Of a DNA stretch of 64,000 nt, positions 51,564 to 60,757 are shown piece after piece (within the stretch, counting starts at the first letter, position 1; each line of letters begins with the position of its first letter). The notes under the pieces were generated by a model that saw only the letters and a program-made list of their open reading frames with translations, was not told the origin of the DNA and ran no database searches. The DNA comes from Vulcanimicrobiota bacterium. Lineage in GTDB: Bacteria; Vulcanimicrobiota; Vulcanimicrobiia; Vulcanimicrobiales; Vulcanimicrobiaceae. A program made the position numbers and the translations under genes. The DNA is taken from contig DAHUZB010000030.1 in assembly GCA_027306785.1 (NCBI GenBank), positions 17,115 through 81,114 on the forward strand, written 5' to 3'.

Positions 51564-54224
51564 CTAGACGCCGAGAGGGTTGGGTTTGGCGGGATCGATG
51601 CCGTATTTGGCGATCGCTTCGGCGACGCGCGAGCGATCGATCGCGCCTTCGTCGGCAAGCGCGTTGAGCGCGGCGATCGTAACCCAGTAGCGATTCACCT
51701 CGAAAAACTCGCGCAGCTTCTTGCGATAGTCGCTGCGTCCGAATCCGTCGGTGCCGAGCGTCACGTAGCGGCGTCCTCCCATGTACGGGCGGATCGCATC
51801 GGCGTAGAGTCGCACGTAGTCCGTCGCCGCGATCGCCGGACCCTGACGACCCGCGAGCGAGCGTTCGACGAACGGCAGCGTGCGTTCGTTCTTCGGATGC
51901 AGCAGGTTCGTGCGTTCGGCGGCGGCTCCGTCGCGCGCGAGTTCGTTGAAGCTCGTGACGCTCCAAATATCGCTCTGCACGCCCCAGTCGCTCGCGAGCA
52001 GTTCCGAGGCCGCGATCACTTCGCGCAGGATCGCACCGCTGCCGAGCAACTGCACGCGCGGCGTCTTCTTCGACGCGGCGCCGCCGTCGCGCAGCAGATA
52101 CATGCCGCGCAGGATGCCGTTCGGCGCGTCGGGCGGCATCTCGGGATGCGCGTAGTTCTCGTTGAGCAGCGTGATGTAGTAGTAGACGTCTTCCTGCTCG
52201 GTCAGCATGCGACGCAGGCCGTCCTGCACGATCACCGCGACTTCGTAGCCGTAGGTGGGATCGTAGCTGCGGCAGTTCGGAATGAACGACGCGAAGACTT
52301 GGCTGTGGCCGTCTTCATGCTGTAGGCCTTCGCCGTTGAGCGTGGTGCGGCCCGACGTTCCGCCGAGCAGAAATCCTCGCGTGCGCGAATCGCCCGCCGC
52401 CCACGTGAGATCGCCGACGCGCTGGAAACCGAACATCGAGTAGAAGATGTAAAACGGAATCATCGGCAGATCGTTGTTCGAATACGAGGTGCCCGCGGCG
52501 ATCCACGACGAGAGCGCACCCGCTTCGTTGATGCCTTCCTGCAGAATCTGCCCGTGTTTGTCCTCGCGATACCACATCAGCTGCTCCGCGTCTTGCGGAT
52601 GGTAGAGCTGACCGACCGACGAGTAGATGCCGAGCTGGCGGAACATGCCCTCCATGCCGAAGGTGCGCGATTCGTCGGCGACGATCGGCACGACGCGCGG
52701 ACCGATCGTCGCGTCGCGTGTGAGGGTGTTGAGCACGCGCACGAACGCCATCGTGGTGGAGATTTCACGGTCGCCCGTGCTCTTCAACTGCGCGTCGAAG
52801 GCGGAGAGTTCGGGGACGGGGAGCGATTCCGACGTACGGCGGCGCGCCGGGAGCGATCCCTGTGCGTTGACGCGATCGCGCAGGTAGCGCATCTCCGCGC
52901 TGTCCTCGGCCGGGCGGAAGAACGGCACCTTCTCGATCTCGGCGTCGTTGACCGGGATCAGAAAACGATCGCGGAATTGACGCATCGATTCGACGTCCAT
53001 CTTTTTCGCTTGATGCGCGATGTTGAGCGCCTCGCCCGCGTCACCCATGCCGTAGCCTTTGATCGTCTTGGCGAGGATGACGGTCGGAGCGCCGGTGTGA
53101 TTCACCGCGGCGTGATAGGCGGCGTAGACTTTGAGCGGATCGTGGCCGCCGCGTTGCAGCGCCCAGATCTCGTCGTCGGTCCAATCCGCGACGAGCGCGG
53201 CCGTCTCGGGATAGCGGCCGAAGAATTCGTCACGCACGTATTTGCCGTTACGCGACTTGTAGGTTTGGTAATCGCCGTCGACGGTCTCGTTCATCAATTG
53301 CACGAGGCGTCCGGTGGTATCGTTGGCGAGCAGTTGATCCCACTTGCCGCCCCAAATCACCTTGATCACGTTCCAGCCCGCGCCGCGGAAGACGCGCTCG
53401 AGCTCTTGGATGATCTTGCCGTTGCCGCGCACCGGACCGTCGAGACGCTGCAGATTGCAGTTGACGACCCAAATGAGATTGTCGAGTTTCTCGCGGCCCG
53501 CGAGCGAGATCGCGCCGAGCGTTTCGGGCTCGTCGGTCTCGCCGTCGCCGAGGAACGCCCACACCTTGCGTCCGCTCGTATCTTTCAAGCCGCGATCGTG
53601 AACGTAGCGCATGAAGTGCGCCTGGTAGATCGACATGATCGGCCCGAGGCCCATCGAGACGGTGGGGAATTGCCAGAAGTCGGGCATCAGCCACGGATGC
53701 GGATACGACGCGAGTCCCTTGCCGTCGACTTCACGACGGAAATTCTCCAACTGCTCTTCGGTGATGCGTCCTTCGAGAAACGCCCGCGCGTAGATGCCGG
53801 GAGAACTGTGGCCCTGGAAATAGACGAGATCGCCGCCGAACCGTTCCGACGGCGCTCGAAAGAAGTGATTCATGCCGACGTCGTAGAGCGTCGCCGCGGA
53901 TGCGAACGTCGCGACGTGTCCGCCGAGTTCCGATGAATTCTTGTTCGCGCGCACGACCATCGCCATCGCGTTCCAGCGCACGTAGTGGCGCAAGCGCGCT
54001 TCGAGCTCCGGATCGCCCGGCATCGGCGGCTGCGCGTCGGGAAGAATCGTGTTGACGTACGGCGTTTCGAAGCCGAGCGAAACGTGCGCGCCTGCATGAC
54101 GCGCTTCGGCGACGAGCTCTTCGAGGAGCGCGCGTGCGCGGTCGGGGCCTTCGGCGGCGACGACGGCGCGCATCGCCTCGAGCCACTCTTGCGTCTCTTG
54201 CGGATCCGGATCGTGCATGATCAT
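51564..54224 (-). CDS. aceE: Pyruvate dehydrogenase E1, homodimeric type
   Basis: This 886-residue enzyme decarboxylates pyruvate with thiamine diphosphate and acetylates the lipoyl group of AceF. It matches AceE-type E1 throughout: RYVRWNAMAMV-like N-terminus, GDGETDEPE (about 226) and the NCNLQRLDGPVRGN ThDP motif, and FYIFYSMFGFQRVGDL. ATG 54224 or 54218 may be the start. It ends 14 bp before aceF. Confidence 0.96.
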   Translation of the reverse strand: MIMHDPDPQETQEWLEAMRAVVAAEGPDRARALLEELVAEARHAGAHVSLGFETPYVNTILPDAQPPMPGDPELEARLRHYVRWNAMAMVVRANKNSSELGGHVATFASAATLYDVGMNHFFRAPSERFGGDLVYFQGHSSPGIYARAFLEGRITEEQLENFRREVDGKGLASYPHPWLMPDFWQFPTVSMGLGPIMSIYQAHFMRYVHDRGLKDTSGRKVWAFLGDGETDEPETLGAISLAGREKLDNLIWVVNCNLQRLDGPVRGNGKIIQELERVFRGAGWNVIKVIWGGKWDQLLANDTTGRLVQLMNETVDGDYQTYKSRNGKYVRDEFFGRYPETAALVADWTDDEIWALQRGGHDPLKVYAAYHAAVNHTGAPTVILAKTIKGYGMGDAGEALNIAHQAKKMDVESMRQFRDRFLIPVNDAEIEKVPFFRPAEDSAEMRYLRDRVNAQGSLPARRRTSESLPVPELSAFDAQLKSTGDREISTTMAFVRVLNTLTRDATIGPRVVPIVADESRTFGMEGMFRQLGIYSSVGQLYHPQDAEQLMWYREDKHGQILQEGINEAGALSSWIAAGTSYSNNDLPMIPFYIFYSMFGFQRVGDLTWAAGDSRTRGFLLGGTSGRTTLNGEGLQHEDGHSQVFASFIPNCRSYDPTYGYEVAVIVQDGLRRMLTEQEDVYYYITLLNENYAHPEMPPDAPNGILRGMYLLRDGGAASKKTPRVQLLGSGAILREVIAASELLASDWGVQSDIWSVTSFNELARDGAAAERTNLLHPKNERTLPFVERSLAGRQGPAIAATDYVRLYADAIRPYMGGRRYVTLGTDGFGRSDYRKKLREFFEVNRYWVTIAALNALADEGAIDRSRVAEAIAKYGIDPAKPNPLGV

Positions 54225-54301
54225 ATCGCAGCGCCGTTTCCAGCCATGTTCGAAATCCCTTGCTGGTGGATCGATCCAATTGATGGTCCGGAGCGGGCCT
54301 T

Positions 54302-55228
54302 TTACGGAGCCTCCATCGGCGGCTCGCCGCGCAGCATCGTGCCGATCGCGGCGAGCACGAGCAGACCGCCCGCGATGGCCGCGGGGGTGAGGCGTTCGCC
54401 GAAGACGAGAAAGGCCAGCAGTGCCGCGCTCACGGGTTCCAGGAGCGTGGCAAAGGCGACCGCGCTCGGGCTGAACCAGCGCAGGGCGGCGTTGAGCGCG
54501 GTGTGGCCGATCAGCTGCGAGAGCACGGCCATGGCGAGGATGCCCGCCCAGGCGGGGGCGTCGGCCGGCGACGGCGGCGCCTGGTGCGCGAAGGCCGCCG
54601 CGGCGACGAGGACGAGCGCGGCGATGCCATAGGTCGAGGTGACGATCGTGCGCGTTCCGAGCGCCGAGCGCACCTCGCGCACGGCGAGCAGGTAGATGCC
54701 GAGGGCCGCGCCGCCGCCGAGCGCGAGTCCGGCACCGAGCAGTTCGTGCCCGGGCACGGGCGGCGCCGTGCGGTTGAGACCGACCACCAGCACCAAGCCG
54801 AGAGCTCCCCCCGCAAAGGCGGCCAGCTGGGCGCGGCTCGGCGGCCGACGGCGCACGAGCACCTCGTAGAGCGTGGTCCAGAGCGGGGTCGTGGCGACCA
54901 GCAGAATCGAGACGGCGACGCTCGTGTATTCGAGCGAGGCGATCCAGGCACCGAAGTGCAGCGCGAGCGCGGCGCCCGCCAGCGCGAGCAGGCCGCCCTC
55001 GCGTCGCGTGGGCCGCTGCGGCAGGCCGCGCAGCGCCGCGGCGGCCGCGAGGACGAGGGCGGCGATCGAGAGTCGTGCCGCGGAGACCGCGATCGGCCCG
55101 GCCCCGCCGAGCGCGAAGCGCGCAAAAATGCCGGCGGCGCCAACTGCGAGTTGTGCGCCGCCGAGGATCAGGGAGGGAGCGGCGCCGTGCGGCGCACGGC
55201 CGCTAGGGGCGCGGTGAGGGGCGTCCAC
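54302..55228 (-). CDS. EamA/DMT-superfamily transporter
   Basis: The 308-residue protein has about ten membrane segments in two EamA repeats (about 20-140 and 165-300), with the charged FGERLTP motif near the end of the second. Members export amino acids or other metabolites. Substrate is unknown. It is separate from aceE by 77 bp, and its 5' end overlaps the FecR-domain gene by 26 bp. Confidence 0.85.
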   Translation of the reverse strand: MDAPHRAPSGRAPHGAAPSLILGGAQLAVGAAGIFARFALGGAGPIAVSAARLSIAALVLAAAAALRGLPQRPTRREGGLLALAGAALALHFGAWIASLEYTSVAVSILLVATTPLWTTLYEVLVRRRPPSRAQLAAFAGGALGLVLVVGLNRTAPPVPGHELLGAGLALGGGAALGIYLLAVREVRSALGTRTIVTSTYGIAALVLVAAAAFAHQAPPSPADAPAWAGILAMAVLSQLIGHTALNAALRWFSPSAVAFATLLEPVSAALLAFLVFGERLTPAAIAGGLLVLAAIGTMLRGEPPMEAP

Positions 55229-56177
55229 CGGGATGTGGCGGATGCGGCATGCCGCCCGGGAAAGGATGCCCGCCCGGCGCGCCGGGTTCGGGCGGATGCG
55301 GAGCCGGTGCCGCGGGCGGCGGCGTCACGGCGGCGGGCCCGACGGGGCCGCGCGGAACGCTCTGCACGTTAATCGGCGCCGTGGTCGAGGTGGGAGTCGG
55401 TGACGGGGCCGGCGGCTGGATCGGTTTGTTCGAGTTCGAGACGGCCGTGGTCACCGCCGCGGCTCCGGCAACCGCCGCCGCCGCGGTCGCGGCGCTGGCG
55501 GTACCGGCGGCGCCCGCCGCGCCGATGCCGAGCGCGCTTGCGTTGGCGGGAGCGCCGAACTCGCTAAACGGTGAGAAGAGGGACTGCGAGACGCTCGTCA
55601 CCGAGGCGGTGACCGTACCCGCGACGGCGGTCGCGACGAGCGATTGACCCGCGGCGAGCGTGAACACCTGGCCGTTCGCGAGCGTCACCTGCACCGGCAA
55701 CGCCGGATTCGAGACCTCGTAGACGTTTACTTGAAGCCCGTTCGGTCCGGCGAAGATGTCGCCGACCGTGCCGCGCACCGCGATCTGCCCGGTGCCGGTG
55801 GTGAAGGTGTAATTCGCGCGGGCGCCCGCCGGATGCTCGACGGTGAAGCGGACCTTTCCGACCACCACGAATTTTGCCGACGCGATCGAGGCTTGATCGA
55901 ACGAGACGAGCTGCACGTTGCTATTCGACCCGACGAGGACCTTCGAGCTGTCGGGCAGCACGATCGAGGCTTCGGAGTTGGCGCCGGTTGCCGTGAAGTC
56001 GCGGTCACCGAGCGCGACTTGCGCGAGATGCGGAAGCCGCGTGGTCGGCGTGCGCTGCGGACCGTACGTGACCGAGCCCTTGAGGCTTTGGAGCAGCTTG
56101 TCCGAGCCGGCCGGGGAAGCCGTGAGCGGCAGCGCGGCCAGGGCAAGCGTAACAAGCGTTGCAGTCAGCGTCTTCAT
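55203..56177 (-). CDS. Exported FecR-domain protein
   Basis: The 324-residue protein has a signal peptide (about 1-23), a FecR domain (about 35-165, SEASIVLPDSSKVLVGSNSNVQL, FTTGTGQIAVRGTVGDIF, VNVYEVS), an Ala-rich linker and a Pro/Gly/His-rich C-terminal tail. No sigma factor or FecA gene is adjacent, so classical iron signalling is not indicated; many such stand-alone FecR proteins are cell-surface adaptors. GAGGAG lies ten bases before the ATG. Confidence 0.83.
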   Translation of the reverse strand: MKTLTATLVTLALAALPLTASPAGSDKLLQSLKGSVTYGPQRTPTTRLPHLAQVALGDRDFTATGANSEASIVLPDSSKVLVGSNSNVQLVSFDQASIASAKFVVVGKVRFTVEHPAGARANYTFTTGTGQIAVRGTVGDIFAGPNGLQVNVYEVSNPALPVQVTLANGQVFTLAAGQSLVATAVAGTVTASVTSVSQSLFSPFSEFGAPANASALGIGAAGAAGTASAATAAAAVAGAAAVTTAVSNSNKPIQPPAPSPTPTSTTAPINVQSVPRGPVGPAAVTPPPAAPAPHPPEPGAPGGHPFPGGMPHPPHPGGRPSPRP

Positions 56178-56297
56178 GGTCGATCTCCTCGCGGCACGAA
56201 CGAGTCGGGCGAAGTCGGGGTAGGCGTGAGGCTTCGATTGCCTGCTTGGGGAACCTGCGTCGCGCTTCGGATGCGGGCGACGACGCGTCGCGCGTCG

Positions 56298-56397
56298 TAC
56301 TCACTCGGGATTGCGGGAGCTTGCGATGCAGGCTGAGAGGGCGCACCGCGCGCCGACCGCCGCACCTGATCCGGGTAATGCCGGCGTAGGAAAGGAG
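56298..56397 (+). ncRNA. TPP riboswitch upstream of thiC
   Basis: The leader carries the THI-box elements in order: GGCTGAGAG at 56331-56339, the P3-like hairpin GGCGC/GCGCC at about 56340-56354, CACCTGATC at about 56362-56370, then GGGTAATGCCGGCGTAGG with the small CCGG/CCGG stem. An upstream hairpin ATTGC/GCGAT (about 56310-56326) extends P2. The outer P1 stem cannot be drawn with confidence. The ribosome-binding site AGGAG at 56393-56397 abuts the aptamer, so thiamine diphosphate binding probably hides it. Confidence 0.92.
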
Positions 56398-56402
56398 ACT
56401 AG

Positions 56403-58127
<1,725 letters not shown>

Positions 58128-58141
58128 GGCGCGTCGAAGGC

Positions 58142-58603
58142 GTGCTCCTCGATCGCGACGGGACGATCGTGGTGGACGTGCCGTACAACGGCGATCCGAA
58201 TCTGGTGCAGCCCGTGCGCGATGCGCGCGGGCTGCTCGATCGTCTGCGGGCGGCCGGGCTGCGGGTGGGTGTGCTAACCAATCAGAGCGGCGTCGGACGC
58301 GGCACGATCACCGATGCGCAGATGCGCGCGGTGAATGCGCGCGTGGATGCGTTGCTCGGTCCGTTCGACGGCTGGTTCATCTGTCCGCACGCGCCCGACG
58401 ACGACTGCGAGTGCCGCAAACCCAAGCCTAAACTCGTGCTCGATGCGGCCCGCGCGTGGGGAATCGATCCCGCGCGGATCGTGGTCGTCGGCGACAAAGA
58501 GAGCGATGTCGAGGCCGCGCACAACGCGGGCGCGAGCGGGATAAAAATCGACGGCACCCGCACGCTCGCGGATGCCGTCGCAATGATTCTCGACCGCGCG
58601 TAG
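58142..58603 (+). CDS. GmhB-like HAD phosphatase (heptose bisphosphatase family)
   Basis: The 153-residue product has LLDRDGT with the nucleophile Asp near its start, TNQSGVGRG, the zinc motif CPHAPDDDCECRKPKP and GDKESDVEAAHNAG, the full GmhB/histidinol-phosphatase-like set. It probably removes the C7 phosphate of D-glycero-beta-D-manno-heptose bisphosphate. GTG 58142 leaves only two residues before the first motif residue, so the true start may lie up to 40 bases upstream, inside the repeat at the end of thiC. Confidence 0.83.
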   Translation: MLLDRDGTIVVDVPYNGDPNLVQPVRDARGLLDRLRAAGLRVGVLTNQSGVGRGTITDAQMRAVNARVDALLGPFDGWFICPHAPDDDCECRKPKPKLVLDAARAWGIDPARIVVVGDKESDVEAAHNAGASGIKIDGTRTLADAVAMILDRA

Positions 58604-58608
58604 CGGCC

Positions 58609-59274
58609 TTAGTGCGCGTCGTCGCGCAACCAGTAATCGACGTCGGGTCCGTGCGGCAGGCGCGCGAGTTCGAGCGCGCTCTTGGGCAGGTGCACGGCGT
58701 GCTTGAGTTCGTTCCACGCGTGCAGCACCTTGATCACGTAGTGCTGCGTTTCGTAGTACGGCGGAATGCCGCCGAAGCGCTCGACCGCCTTCGGCCCGGC
58801 GTTGTACGCGGCGAAGGTGAGTTCGTAGCGATGCGGATTGTCCGCGAAGGTCTGCAACAGGCTGCGCAGATACATCGCGGCGCCCATCAGATTCTCCGAG
58901 GGGTCGTGCGGATTGACGCCGAGCGTCTGCGCGGTGCCCGGCATCAGCTGCCCGAGGCCGATCGCGCCCGCGCTCGAGACCGCGTGCGTGTGCCAGCTCG
59001 ATTCGACCGTCACGATCGCCGCGAGCATGTTGGTGTCGATCTTCCACTTCGACGCGGTGGCGAGCAGGTGACGCGCCAGGTCCTCGCTCTGCCAGTCGGG
59101 CAGCTGCGGATTGTAGTGCTGCAGCACCCGCGCGTAGGCGCGGATCGTCTGCGGCGTCGCGGGGACGGGCCGGATCGCGGCACGGGAGGGGATCGGGAGA
59201 CATGCCAGCAGCATGAGGCATAGTCCCGCGAGGAGCGGGGCTCGGCTTCGGCTCATGGGTCGGCTGGGTTCCAT
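58609..59274 (-). CDS. Lytic transglycosylase (SLT family 1)
   Basis: The 221-residue protein has a signal peptide with possible lipobox (LLAC) and an SLT domain: catalytic Glu in VTVESSWHTHA, GAIGLGQLMPGTA, AAYNAGP and IPPYYETQHYV. It cleaves peptidoglycan. ATG 59256 is an alternative start with a better signal. It is convergent with the GmhB-like gene. Confidence 0.87.
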   Translation of the reverse strand: MEPSRPMSRSRAPLLAGLCLMLLACLPIPSRAAIRPVPATPQTIRAYARVLQHYNPQLPDWQSEDLARHLLATASKWKIDTNMLAAIVTVESSWHTHAVSSAGAIGLGQLMPGTAQTLGVNPHDPSENLMGAAMYLRSLLQTFADNPHRYELTFAAYNAGPKAVERFGGIPPYYETQHYVIKVLHAWNELKHAVHLPKSALELARLPHGPDVDYWLRDDAH

Positions 59275-59348
59275 CGACGGGACCCGATTCCCGGCAGGAT
59301 CGCCCTACCGAACGGGACGGCGGCGGGAGCGCGAGAAACAGGCCCCGC

Positions 59349-59513
59349 ATGAGCCGCTTCTCTACGATGCCGCCGCGCGCGCGCCGCGCCTGGGGCGTCG
59401 CCCTCATCGCCTTCTTCGTGCTCCTGATCGCCGGGATCGCGATCTCGCAATGGTACGCCGAGCACGTGAACGTGCCGCGCTATGAGGCGCAGATGCGCGC
59501 GGAGCATCGATGA
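59349..59513 (+). CDS. Small single-span membrane protein, first gene of the crcB operon
   Basis: A 54-residue frame starts at ATG 59349 and ends by ATGA overlap with the DUF190 gene. It has an Arg-rich N-terminus, one membrane segment (about residues 16-34, GVALIAFFVLLIAGIAISQ) and a short polar tail. The tight overlap, membrane segment and codon use like its neighbours support it as a real gene. No family is recognised; size and topology resemble small membrane partner peptides. Confidence 0.7.
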   Translation: MSRFSTMPPRARRAWGVALIAFFVLLIAGIAISQWYAEHVNVPRYEAQMRAEHR

Positions 59514-59854
59514 AGCTCGAGGGAACCGGGAAGCTGCTGCGCATCTTCGTCGGCGAGAGCGACCGGGTGGGGAACCAGCCGCTCTTCACCGCGATCGTCG
59601 AGCGCGCTCGTGCGGCCGGGTTGAGCGGCGCGACCGTCTTCAAGGGCATCGAAGGCTTCGGCGGGCACTCGGTGGTGCACGCGGCGCGCGTCTTCGATCT
59701 CTCGACCGATCTGCCGGTGCTCGTGGAGATCGTCGACACGGAGGAAAAGATTCGCGCGTTCATTCCGTCGCTCGACGAGATTGTGACCGAAGGGCTCATC
59801 ACACTCGAGACGGTCGAGGTTATTCGCTACCTGAGCGGGTCGCCGCGATCGTGA
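59510..59854 (+). CDS. DUF190 (CrcB-associated) protein
   Basis: The 114-residue protein matches DUF190 (KLLRIFVGESDRVGNQPLF, GATVFKGIEGFGGHS, PVLVEIVDTEEKI), a ferredoxin-like soluble protein commonly beside crcB. Its function in fluoride handling is not established. It overlaps crcB by GTGA and the 54-residue gene by ATGA. Confidence 0.9.
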   Translation: MKLEGTGKLLRIFVGESDRVGNQPLFTAIVERARAAGLSGATVFKGIEGFGGHSVVHAARVFDLSTDLPVLVEIVDTEEKIRAFIPSLDEIVTEGLITLETVEVIRYLSGSPRS

Positions 59855-60255
59855 GCGCGGCTTTCGACTGGCGGATCATCGCCGCGATCCTTGCGGGCGG
59901 CGGCATCGGATCGGTGCTGCGCTACACGGTCACGATACTCGTGACCCAGCGCGTCGGCGCGGGCTTCGCCTGGCTGCCGACGCTCCTGATCAATGTGATC
60001 GGGAGTCTCGTGATCGGCGCCGTGTTCGAGATGTCGCAGACGCGCGCGTTCGGCATCTCACCGTTGATGCGCATCTTTCTGATGACCGGAGTTCTCGGCG
60101 GGTTCACGACGTTCTCCACCTTCTCGCTCGATAGCGTAACCCTGGTCTCCGATCGCGCGCTCACGCTCGCGATCGCGTACGCCGGCGGCAGTGTCGTGCT
60201 CGGATTTGCGGCGGCGTTCGCGGGTATCGTAGCGGTTCGCTCGATGCAACCGTGA
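59851..60255 (+). CDS. crcB: Fluoride exporter CrcB/Fluc
   Basis: The 134-residue dual-topology fluoride channel has GGGIGSVLRY at the N-terminus, LINVIGSLVIG with the pore Asn and GGFTTFSTFS in the third helix. It forms a dimer exporting fluoride. GTG 59851 is supported by overlap with the DUF190 stop. I see no fluoride riboswitch upstream of this operon. Confidence 0.92.
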   Translation: MSAAFDWRIIAAILAGGGIGSVLRYTVTILVTQRVGAGFAWLPTLLINVIGSLVIGAVFEMSQTRAFGISPLMRIFLMTGVLGGFTTFSTFSLDSVTLVSDRALTLAIAYAGGSVVLGFAAAFAGIVAVRSMQP

Positions 60256-60304
60256 GGGTTGCTCGGGTGTTCACGATACCTGTGTAAGCCAACCCGGAGG
60301 GATA

Positions 60305-60673
60305 ATGGACCAACAGTCGATCATGGATCGCATCGAGGCGATGGGCGAGGCGGAGCTCGACGAGCTGCCCCTGGGCGTCATTACGCTCGATCTCAACGGT
60401 ATGATCCGCCGTTACAACAAGATGGAAGCCGAATTGGCGCGTCTCGATCAGCGCTCGCAGCTCGGCAAGGACTTTTTCAAAGAAGTTGCCCCGTGCACGG
60501 CAAACCCGGAGTTCCAAGGGCGCTTCCAAGAGCTCGCGCAGAAGAATTTCGGCGTGGTCAACTTCGACTACACCTTCAAGTTCTCGTGGGGGGCGCAGCG
60601 CGTCCACATCGCCTTCATCCGCAAGGCCGGTCGCGACGAGATCGACGTTTTGGTGACGCGCCTCGGCGGTTGA
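60305..60673 (+). CDS. Photoactive yellow protein-like PAS domain protein
   Basis: This 122-residue single PAS domain aligns without gaps to the chromophore half of Halorhodospira photoactive yellow protein. Tyr37, Glu41 and Cys64 correspond to Tyr42, Glu46 and Cys69, with FFKEVAPCTANPEF around the cysteine. LPLGVITLDLNGMIRRYN is the PAS start. Thr50 is Ala here and Arg52 is Leu. PYP binds p-coumaric acid by thioester at the Cys; no tyrosine ammonia-lyase or coumarate ligase is in this window. CGGAGGG precedes the ATG, abutting a small hairpin. Confidence 0.85.
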   Translation: MDQQSIMDRIEAMGEAELDELPLGVITLDLNGMIRRYNKMEAELARLDQRSQLGKDFFKEVAPCTANPEFQGRFQELAQKNFGVVNFDYTFKFSWGAQRVHIAFIRKAGRDEIDVLVTRLGG

Positions 60674-60685
60674 GAAATCTTTGAG

Positions 60686-60720
60686 CCTCGCAGCGCAGGA
60701 CTTTGCCTGCGCCGCTGAGG
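60686..60720 (+). terminator. Imperfect hairpin downstream of the PYP-like gene
   Basis: Bases 60686-60699 and 60706-60720 form a stem of 12 pairs with two bulges around ACTTTG, 13 bases after the stop. There is no uridine tract, so it may instead stabilise or regulate the leader of the next gene. Confidence 0.4.
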
Positions 60721-60757
60721 ACCTCGACGGGCTTAGCTTTCCGGAGGATACGAACTC

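Noticed and set aside
59275..59348. Possible fluoride riboswitch before the crcB operon
   Set aside because: The short intergenic sequence lacks the conserved pseudoknot elements of the crcB motif; only ordinary GC-rich sequence is seen.
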